In this document: positions 56,740-64,000 of the stretch, piece after piece | Layout of the letters: every line of letters begins with the position of its first letter | How positions within the stretch are numbered: position 1 is the first letter of the stretch | Assembly: GCA_958450325.1 (NCBI GenBank) | Contig: OY288259.1 | Span: 21,136,734 to 21,200,733, forward strand | Direction: 5' to 3' | Length of the DNA: 64,000 nucleotides | DNA from: Agrostemma githago | Taxonomy: Eukaryota > Streptophyta > Magnoliopsida > Caryophyllales > Caryophyllaceae | Made by a program: the position numbers and the translations under genes | Notes under the pieces: generated by a model | What the model saw: only the letters and a program-made list of their open reading frames with translations | Told to the model about the DNA's origin: nothing | Database searches by the model: none

Positions 56740-57300
56740 ATTAGATTTGGTAGTTGGGTCATTCAATTCGGCTTCGGATCGGGTTCAATCGGTTCAGTTA
56801 TAATTGGGTTGACCTTACTTTCAGGTTTAATTCGATTTCGATTGGGGTTCATTTCATTCATCCAGTTTTATTGATTTGTGTTATTTCGAATCGATTCGAG
56901 TCGGTTACGGGTTGGGTCAAGTCAATATCAGTTCAGGTGAGTTTCAGATTATAATTTTCTTGACTTAAAAATTAAAAAATTAACTTAAGGTTTGTTATAC
57001 TTTTCAATGTGTATGTAAAACTTAAAAATAATTATAAATAAATAAATAAATAATCAATGAAAAAATCCTAAATTGAAGGTGTTTTTATAAGAAAATAATT
57101 ATTTTTTGAATCAGATAACAGCTTGGTTATTATTAGTTCATATTTATTCATGTTCGGACATTAATCGGTTATATTGAGTTTGGTTCAATTCGGATTGAGT
57201 CGGGTTTTGGATGTAAGATCGAGTTAATCATATCGGGTGTTCCATCGGTTATCGATTAAGTTATTTTCGATCGATTTTTCGGGTTTGGTTTGACTTTGCT
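56740..57300. repeat. Degenerate TCGGGTT/GGTTCGATT-rich tract
   Basis: Many short variants of GGTTCAATTCGG, GGGTTGGGTCAAGT and ATCGGTTATCGATT without a fixed period. It looks like decayed repeat. Its origin is unknown. Confidence 0.4.
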
Positions 57301-58489
57301 TCGTCTATATCCAATATAGATATGTGGTTGTATGTTCCGGGAACGAGGAACTTATCGGTCATAATAAGAAAGATCATTATAATTTCATTAATAAGCTTGA
57401 AATACGTGCAATATAAGCAGGCAATGGTGTGTTTCCAATAATTTTTTGTATCATAAAGACAAGTAGAAGATGCATGGTTCTTTACCGTTTTCTATTCGAT
57501 GCAGAACACAGGTTATCATAGGTCCTCTAGAGAGAATCAATTATAAAAGAAGAATACTTACTATATCATGATGTCATTGGTTTTTTATACTACTTGTCGT
57601 ACTAATAGGTACAACGTTATATGGGTTGCATTTGTCGGTATTAATAATCATTGATCAAATGTATTGTTCGTTTGTGTGTTTATAGTAAATGAAAAAAACA
57701 TTTAAATAGTTGTTTGAACCTTTTAAGAACTCTATGAGTCAACAAGTTTTATCAACTTAAATATTCACTGATGAGGACTTCGCCATGGACAATGCAATTT
57801 AGACAGTACCGTCTAAGTTATTACCATTGTTATTACTACGTAGGAATATATGATCAATATTATTGGATATACGATGGTTACATCATACGTTCATTGTTAA
57901 CTGATACGAGTACTACGCAAACATGATAACTAAGTCGAAATACTTGTTAACGAGATATACAAAGATGGTTACTATGAATAATAACCACTCTCTGCATTAC
58001 TTTAAACGTTGAAATTCTTAATTTTATGAAAATTATAGCTTATGTTGAAATATATCCATATATGTTATTGTATGATATAAACTTGTTACCTGACACATAT
58101 TGTAATCAACTGATGATGACAATGACATAACCTGGCAACGAAAAAAATAATATTATACATATTGTTATACATAACTTAACACATAATAAAAATAAATATA
58201 TATACGAGCTAACATTAATTGTAATATCATAACAACATAACTGGCAACAATTGTAATGTCTATTAGTCTGTTTAATTAAAGTTTTAAGTCACTAAATATA
58301 TTGTTTTTAAAAGCAATAGCTAAAGATTTAATAAATAATCACTAACGTGCTATGTATTCTCCTTATTAACTAATTACATCAATTAATGTGAGAATTTTTT
58401 AACTTACACCTTAAAGAACATTTATTAATAACTTGTCATACACTTACTAAATTCTAATAATAACTCATTTTTGTTAAGGTTTAGGACGC
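57301..58489. other. AT-rich intergenic DNA upstream of the small secreted-protein gene
   Basis: No coding or repeat structure is recognised. It ends at the TATA box at 58490. Confidence 0.5.
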
Positions 58490-58498
58490 TATAAAAAG
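58490..58498 (+). promoter_or_regulatory. TATA box of the small secreted-protein gene
   Basis: TATAAAAAG lies 85-93 bp before the ATG at 58583, a normal plant distance that leaves a leader of about 60 bases. Confidence 0.65.
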
Positions 58499-58582
58499 GA
58501 AATAAATTAATACTAAATTTAAGCACAAATTTTCTTAACAAACGTTCTATAATCACATCATTCCAAGCCATAACCAAGCAAA

Positions 58583-59023
58583 ATGGTAGTAGCGAATATT
58601 GGTGCATTAAGGTTAGCGATAATCACAATAACAATGATAATTTTGTCAATGTGTGAACCAAGTGGCGCATTATTGCCTCGCACCACTAAAGTTTTGTTGG
58701 TGGTGAATTTTCTTAGCGATGGCAAAAATGTGAGCGTTATATGTAATAGTCCGTATACAAGTGCAGAAAGTTATAGTATTTGTCCAGGGCAAGTACAAGC
58801 GGTTCTTTTAACGATGGGTAATTTGGAGAAACCGGGTTCGCCTAAATATTGCGACATAGGTGGTCATGTCGTACTACGAGCATTGACTTTGCCATGTAAC
58901 AATTTTTGCAAAGTTCAAATTAGAGACGATGGGTATTACATTTACAACGACTTCCAGAAGGCGTGGGTCCCACTTTGTCGTAGCCCACAAAGCCCCCAGA
59001 TCGCCCCAAAACCAAGTTTATGA
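58583..59023 (+). CDS. Small secreted cysteine-rich protein, S-protein homologue (self-incompatibility S1)-like
   Basis: 146 residues in one exon. Residues 1-30 form a hydrophobic signal peptide. The mature part has six cysteines (54, 67, 90, 105, 109, 122), an N-glycosylation site (NVS at 49), and the order VVNFLSDGKNVSVICNS, then C, then VQIRDDGYYIYN and W near the end. Plant S-protein homologues share this size, signal peptide, single exon, an early N-x-L...C-x-S strand and a terminal C...DGxY...W. The match is weak, and the usual central W/F is not obvious. A TATA box and a poly(A) signal flank it and the frame is clean. It is probably secreted, with an unknown partner. Confidence 0.6.
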   Translation: MVVANIGALRLAIITITMIILSMCEPSGALLPRTTKVLLVVNFLSDGKNVSVICNSPYTSAESYSICPGQVQAVLLTMGNLEKPGSPKYCDIGGHVVLRALTLPCNNFCKVQIRDDGYYIYNDFQKAWVPLCRSPQSPQIAPKPSL

Positions 59024-59159
59024 GTTTATTATGGTCTTCCATCCAAGTTATTTGTTATAAATTGTAGGCAAGATGTGGCAAAAGTCCAAAAGTGATTGAC
59101 TAATTTAGTCCTACTAATTGTGGATCGTTGGTAGAGTTTAACGTGATGTAATTCCAGAA

Positions 59160-59165
59160 ATAAAA
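59160..59165 (+). terminator. Poly(A) signal of the small secreted-protein gene
   Basis: AATAAA, 137 bases after the stop codon, followed by TTATTTTGATAATG and TTTGTTGTG. Confidence 0.5.
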
Positions 59166-60498
59166 TTATTTTGATAATGAATTCAGTTTGTTGTGTTTCA
59201 TGAATTAAATGGGTTTATTAATTAATAAAGGACTAGTGTGAAACCCGAGATAAATCACGGGAGTTGTATGATAAGGACGTCATCGAAACAAAATTATACT
59301 CGTAGAGTAAATAGAAGAGGGTTAGTAGTAAGAACTAGTATCACGAAAGTATTTATAATTCCAATATTACAACATTAGGGTACGATAACGGTATAAGTAA
59401 TGGGATAAAGTTAAAAAAACATGTAATGTGAAACATTTCAAACAATAATCCGTCAAAGTAGTAATCGTAGGAAATATTATAATCGTGAAATCATAAATAA
59501 AGTTTCGTAGGCATGCAACTTTGGTAATTTTATATAAATAGGTGTTATGAAGATGACGGCCATTGAAAAATTTAATATGCTTTTATGCATAAAGTTAACG
59601 TAGGAATATATAACGATCGTATGAGAAGATTATACAATTAGGACACTTTGATATATCGGCTTATAATGAACATTGGTATATTACTCCCTCCTTTTCTCTA
59701 TCTTCTTCTTGTACCAAAATGGTACAACATTTAATGAATATTAATAAACTATTGAAAAGAGGATGCAAGTGGGTGGAAAGTGGAATAGTAAATCTATATG
59801 CTAATTGTGGTTAAATAAGCTAATTTTTCATTACATTTTTACACCTCACATGGGTGATGTCAGCAAACTTTACAAGAATAGTTTTCAATTTTCCCACCAT
59901 AATTGAGTGCTGTTTTTCGTCGTCGACATTTCAGCCACGTCGTCGGCGCTTTTTAATGCTAAAAGACGATCTTGCCCTTCACTTAGATTACTTAAACTAA
60001 TGTTATGTAGTTATAATTAGTGAGTTTATAATTAGTGATTTTTAATTATAATCGGTTTTAAAAATTTAAAACTCGTTAACAAAGCGGTTTTAAGACGGTA
60101 ATTTTGAAAGTCATTACTCCACCCACTTACCCTCACACTCACTCCACATTTACCCCCTTTACCCACTCACACTCCCCACTCATACTCTTCACATTTTAAA
60201 AATTTAAAAAAAACGTTTTTTTTATTTGAGAAATCCGATTTTTATAGAGACCCGATTCCACCTTTAAATGGATCGACCTTCGGTTAGTACATATTTTTGC
60301 TTCGGTTAATATCCGTCAATTTATTTTTTACTTTTACTTAAACTTGTGTTAGATTTGTTAGTTTAGTTAAAACTTGTGTGAGATGTGTTAGTTTAGTTTA
60401 AAAAATTGAATTATGTTGTTTAAACTTATGTTGTTAGTTTACTTAAACTTGTGTTAGATGTGTTGCATTTTGTTGTGTTAGATATGTTGTGTTAGTAC
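59166..60498. other. AT-rich intergenic DNA
   Basis: One MITE-like left end (ATTACTCCCTCCTTTTCTCTA near 59680) has no clear partner. The stretch 60110-60190 has CACTCACCC-type repeats. No gene is seen. Confidence 0.5.
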
Positions 60499-60798
60499 AA
60501 AAAAAAACACGAACAGGGGCCGAGACGCATGAATATGGCGTCGAAGAGGCCCCCCAGACGCATGATTTTCGCGTCTAGGGGGCCTCCTCGACGCCATATT
60601 CATGCGTCTGAGGGGCCTCCTCGACGCCAAATTCATGCGTCTGGGGGGCCTCTTAGACGCATGAATATGGCGTCGAGGAGGCCCCCCAGACGCATGAATA
60701 TGGCGTCGAGGAGGCCCCCTAGACGCGAAAATCATGCGTCTGGGGGGCCTCTTCGACGCCATATTCATGCGTCTCGGCCCCTGTTCGTGTTTTTTTTT
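60499..60798. repeat. 300-bp hairpin: near-perfect inverted repeat with 144-bp arms
   Basis: The arm 60499-60642 pairs with 60655-60798 around a 12-base centre, without gaps and with two mismatches seen by eye (60611 and 60630). The outer ends are a run of nine A and a run of ten T. Each arm is itself built of four GACGC...GCGTC motifs separated by AGGCCCCCC or its complement, so smaller hairpins nest inside the large one. It is strongly GC-rich inside AT-rich DNA. Both strands carry an open frame with an arginine- and proline-rich 11-residue repeat. It could be a foldback element, a small-RNA source or a leader structure of the MULE gene. Confidence 0.9.
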
Positions 60799-61038
60799 TG
60801 TTTATTGTCGGACGTTATGCGTTACGATATCGTAATTTTTAAAAAATATCGTTAATTAGGAATATTATTAGTTCATTTAGGTAATTATATAAGAATTATT
60901 ATAAATATCGTGATTCGACCAATTTTTAGTTCGAAATAAATTTTGAATTTCGTTATATCGTTATTAAGAATTATTTTGAATTATTATGAATATCGTTATA
61001 CTCTGTAACTAATCGGTAATTTTGTATCGGATTATCAG

Positions 61039-63702
61039 GAGGAGACAGATGGGGACGGTATTGACTATCGCATTTGTTTTATTTTTGGGCAAGCGTTCCC
61101 TAGTTCCGATGAGGCATTCAACTATGCCAGTGAGATAGGTTTGGCTCTCGGGTTCACCTTGGTGAAAGCGAGCAACAAAAGGCAAAGTAATGTGAACCCG
61201 AGGTCGAGATTACTTGGTCAAAATTACTTTAAATGCAACCGTTACGGAAAACCGGGATCAAGTACGAAGAATTCTCAGAAGATCGGGTGTAAGTTTTGGG
61301 TGAAGGCGTGCCAGAGCTTCGACCGGCAACGATGGATTTTAGCCATCGGTCCTTGTGGGATGCACAACCACACATTGGAGGTTTATCCTGACGGGCACAG
61401 ACGTCTAGCCGCCCTTGACGAGGCCGAGAAACAGATCGTTCGGGATGGTTTTCGGGATCACTTGACACCAGCCCAAATACACGACTCCCTTCATCGTAGA
61501 AATCCGGGGAAACCACGCCCATCGATCGAGACGATATACAATATCGGGGGGAGGTTGAGGGCGGAGGCTAGAGAGGGTCGGAATGCCATTGAGCAGATGA
61601 TGGTACTAGCGCGCCGGGCTGAATACGTCCACTTCTTCTTCGAGCACGAGATCACGAGTGTCGTGGAACGTGTATTCATGGCTCACCCTGAGTCCGTGAA
61701 ACTGTTCCGCACATGGCCTTACGTTGTCACTATGGATGCGACCTACAAGACTAACACGTACGATATGAAGTTAGTGGAGATGGTCGGGGTCACACCCGTC
61801 GGGAAACCTTATCTGATAGCGTACGCCCTACTTCGACACGAGGACAAGGTGTCCTACACTTGGGTGCTTGAGAAGTTGAAGCTGCTGATTGGGGACCGGG
61901 CACCGAACGTGATTGTGACGGATAAGGATCAGGCGTTGGTGGGGGCAGTATCGGGGGTCTTTCCGACTCCGCAGACACGTAATTTGCTCTGCACGTGGCA
62001 CATATCTAACTGTGTGGAAAAACGTGCCATTGAGTTCTTTCAGAAACAGAAAGACCAAGTAGACACCTTCATGCACGGAGTCTGGTACCCTCTCCTTTAT
62101 TCTACAAGTACAGACGACCTCAAAACAAAATGGGACAAGATGAAGTTGACGTGGAGGAACTCGGGATTTCCTATTTACATTCGTGACACCTGGGGTAAGT
62201 TCAAGATGTGGAATCACGCGTTCACTGACCGATACCTCCACTTTGGCAACACCACCACGTCCATCGTGGAATCTGCGCATGCGGCTTTGAAGAAGGCTCT
62301 TGGCACGTCGACAGGGTCCCTGGATCGGTTGTTCGAAAGGATTGACGCGCTAGTCGCTCTTCAGCAGTCGAAACTGCGGAAGAAGTTGGAGACATCCCGA
62401 AGGAAGCGATCAACTAATCTACCCCCCATTTTGAGGAACTTGAGTCTCCGGGTAAGTCGTAAGGCATTGGACTTGCTGACCGGGGAACTGGGTAGGATGG
62501 AAGAGTTGGGAGATCGGGTTTTTACCGAGTGCCGGTGTGTATTGAGGACGTCCAAGGGTTTGCCTTGCGCATGTCAACTTGCCGGGTTGATGACGCGGCA
62601 TACCGTAGTGCAGTTGACCGACGTTCATGTGTTCTGGAGGACGCTTGACTATGCCGGGGAGCAAGTTCTGCCCGTCAGTGACAAATTTCAGCTTGACGGG
62701 TTGATTGAGGAAATACGTGAGAGCGATCCGAGTATGTGGCGACATTACATTGAGGTCCTGCAGTCCGCGTTACGTCCCGAGGAATCTGGGCTACTTGACC
62801 CTACGCCAAATCCAAACCCGAGAAAATCTAAGGGGACGGGGAGGCTGCTTATCAGAGTCGAACACGCGAGGAGAAGGTACGGGACCACCGACACCGGAGC
62901 GACCCCGAGTAAGTCGGCAAGGGCTACGCACACGGCAACGCCAGGGAGTAGTCAGTCGACCGAACCACCCACACCGACCGCCAGCCAGTCCACCACGGGC
63001 ACATGGGAAGGGCAACCGAACGCCCCCCTGGAGGTGAACTACATGGGGGGGCCCTTCCCGGACATTGGCCTACTTGTTGGTTTCATGCGTCCTTATCTCT
63101 TGAACTGGATAGATGTTGTTGGAGACGGTCACTGCGGATTCCGTGTCATGGCCCATGCAGTGAACGGTGACCAGAGGAACTTTACTCGCCAGAGAAAGGC
63201 GTTGTGGGAGCACATCCATTCCCCCATGTACGACTCCGTGTACGTCTTCGACGCCGATGGTCGAGAAGGCGCCATGACCCGTGTAGGTACGACTACGCCC
63301 CTCCCGGTGGGTTCGGATCACTATCTCGACGATTGCGATCTGTTTGGTTTTGCCACAATTAACAACTGGGTTATATGTCGAGTATCCGAGAACCTCACCT
63401 GCACTACTTACTACCCGTTGCAAGAGATGCCCGGTAACCACCTCCCGTTCGGCGTAATGTGGATAATGCACGTTGAACGCGGGGGAGCAGGTCACTGGAT
63501 GAGGTTGCGAATGTCTGAGAACTGCCCGATGCCTCCTACACACGTCCTTTGGCGGGGCGCGCATGACGGTACTACAGCGCATTATCCGGAGTTCTACCGA
63601 GCACGTCAGGACAGGTGGGTCGAGGAGTGGAATGCGTACTTTCCGGACTACCAGATTGAGCCGAACGACCCGGGTGGTCGGAACAACCCCCTGTACCCGT
63701 AA
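61039..63702 (+). CDS. MULE transposase fused to an OTU cysteine protease domain
   Basis: The frame is open from 61009 to 63702. CAG at 61036-61038 looks like a 3' splice site, and no in-frame ATG precedes the conserved region, so a first exon is probably upstream. Numbering from 61141: a FAR1/GCM-type zinc region (C50, C57, HNH at 75-77); the MULE DDE core with D199 (TMDATYK), D261 (VTDKDQA), CTWHI at 284-288 and E377 (SIVESAH). A SWIM-like site CRC...PCAC lies at 464-478. A low-complexity linker (560-640) precedes an OTU domain with DVVGDGHCGF (D662, C665) and H785 (GAGHWM). The key residues of both enzymes are present and no stop interrupts 885 codons. Plants have other MULE-OTU fusions. 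A role for the protease part is unknown. Confidence 0.88.
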   Translation, partial: EETDGDGIDYRICFIFGQAFPSSDEAFNYASEIGLALGFTLVKASNKRQSNVNPRSRLLGQNYFKCNRYGKPGSSTKNSQKIGCKFWVKACQSFDRQRWILAIGPCGMHNHTLEVYPDGHRRLAALDEAEKQIVRDGFRDHLTPAQIHDSLHRRNPGKPRPSIETIYNIGGRLRAEAREGRNAIEQMMVLARRAEYVHFFFEHEITSVVERVFMAHPESVKLFRTWPYVVTMDATYKTNTYDMKLVEMVGVTPVGKPYLIAYALLRHEDKVSYTWVLEKLKLLIGDRAPNVIVTDKDQALVGAVSGVFPTPQTRNLLCTWHISNCVEKRAIEFFQKQKDQVDTFMHGVWYPLLYSTSTDDLKTKWDKMKLTWRNSGFPIYIRDTWGKFKMWNHAFTDRYLHFGNTTTSIVESAHAALKKALGTSTGSLDRLFERIDALVALQQSKLRKKLETSRRKRSTNLPPILRNLSLRVSRKALDLLTGELGRMEELGDRVFTECRCVLRTSKGLPCACQLAGLMTRHTVVQLTDVHVFWRTLDYAGEQVLPVSDKFQLDGLIEEIRESDPSMWRHYIEVLQSALRPEESGLLDPTPNPNPRKSKGTGRLLIRVEHARRRYGTTDTGATPSKSARATHTATPGSSQSTEPPTPTASQSTTGTWEGQPNAPLEVNYMGGPFPDIGLLVGFMRPYLLNWIDVVGDGHCGFRVMAHAVNGDQRNFTRQRKALWEHIHSPMYDSVYVFDADGREGAMTRVGTTTPLPVGSDHYLDDCDLFGFATINNWVICRVSENLTCTTYYPLQEMPGNHLPFGVMWIMHVERGGAGHWMRLRMSENCPMPPTHVLWRGAHDGTTAHYPEFYRARQDRWVEEWNAYFPDYQIEPNDPGGRNNPLYP

Positions 63703-64000
63703 CTGTACCGTACATATTAGACCAGCATTTGTATTATATTCACATTTTGTACTACTATTCATACGTTCGTATTTATATTATAGACCGGTGAAGCGTTTGT
63801 ATTTATATTATATTCATACGTTAGTGTCGTATTCATTCGTAAATTTTAGGAGTCGGCGAAATCGAATTTTAAGAAAAAAAAAATAACATAAAAAAAATCC
63901 GAAATGTTGAAACAAACAAGTAACCAGCATAAACATATTACAAAATACAAATGAAAACATAAAAGTTGTAGAAATCATCCTCAATAATCTGAAATCATCC
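63703..64000. other. AT-rich 3' flank of the MULE gene
   Basis: It contains TATTATATTCATACGTT repeats (63728-63830) and A-rich DNA. No terminal inverted repeat of a MULE is identified before the window ends. Confidence 0.45.

Noticed and set aside
59680..59830. A fourth Stowaway-like MITE starting ACTCCCTCC
   Set aside because: No matching right terminal inverted repeat was found downstream.
61229..63762. Many minus-strand frames opposite the MULE-OTU gene, up to 230 residues
   Set aside because: These are shadows produced by the GC-rich coding strand. No motif is present.

Overview
The window looks like a repeat-dense stretch of a large eudicot plant genome. About 80% of it is retrotransposon sequence stacked in nests. 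The families seen are Copia, Tat-type Gypsy and Athila-type Gypsy elements with a tRNA-Asp-type primer site, Stowaway-like MITEs, a LINE tail and an OTU-fused Mutator-like transposase gene. The general character suggests Caryophyllales, but that is an inference and no species can be named. There are no prokaryotic features, and I saw no rRNA or tRNA genes.

Layout, left to right. (1) 1-6936 is a decayed LINE 3' part, split by a Stowaway-like MITE (441-543) and by a complete but broken Copia element, Copia-1 (547-6654, target duplication GTATC). (2) 6938-8560 is a young, short, non-autonomous Copia-type element inserted in the LINE poly(A) tract (duplication AAAAT), with two LTRs that look identical. 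(3) 8561-9230 is AT-rich filler. (4) An old Copia relic on the minus strand, Copia-2, survives as three pieces: about 9230-9611, 33301-33515 and 50075 to about 53690. It was opened twice. A 23.7-kb insertion (9612-33295, duplication GCCAT) is a Tat-type element with only a gag gene, and it carries an Athila element (Athila-1, 13194-26707, duplication AAAGC). A 16.6-kb insertion (33516-50069, duplication GTAGT) is a gag-protease-only Athila relative (Athila-B), and its own 3' LTR carries a third relative, Athila-C (34553-41392, duplication CTAGG). All these elements read on the minus strand. (5) 53700-60500 is AT-rich intergenic DNA with two Stowaway-like MITEs, a FAR1-like fragment and the one plausible host gene. 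That gene is a small secreted cysteine-rich protein resembling the S-protein homologue family (58583-59023), with a TATA box and a poly(A) signal. (6) 60499-60798 is a nearly perfect 144-bp-arm hairpin. It lies just upstream of a long open reading frame (61039-63702) for a MULE transposase fused to an OTU cysteine protease domain.

The most unusual theme is regulatory. The Tat element and the three Athila-type elements each carry clusters of short GC-rich palindromes just upstream of a TATA box in the LTR. The palindrome families are ACTCGNNCGAGT, CGGGYGAAATTTCRCCCG, and TCCCGNNCGGGA or its CCCGCCCGGGA variant. The Athila-type elements repeat the cluster a second time inside the element, after the gag/pol frame. 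In Athila-1 this inner cluster is followed by a TATA-like box and then the env-like reading frame. Palindrome copy number differs between the two LTRs of one element even where the rest of the LTR is nearly identical.

All boundaries, duplications and frame breaks were read by eye. Family names rest on recognisable motifs rather than on database searches.
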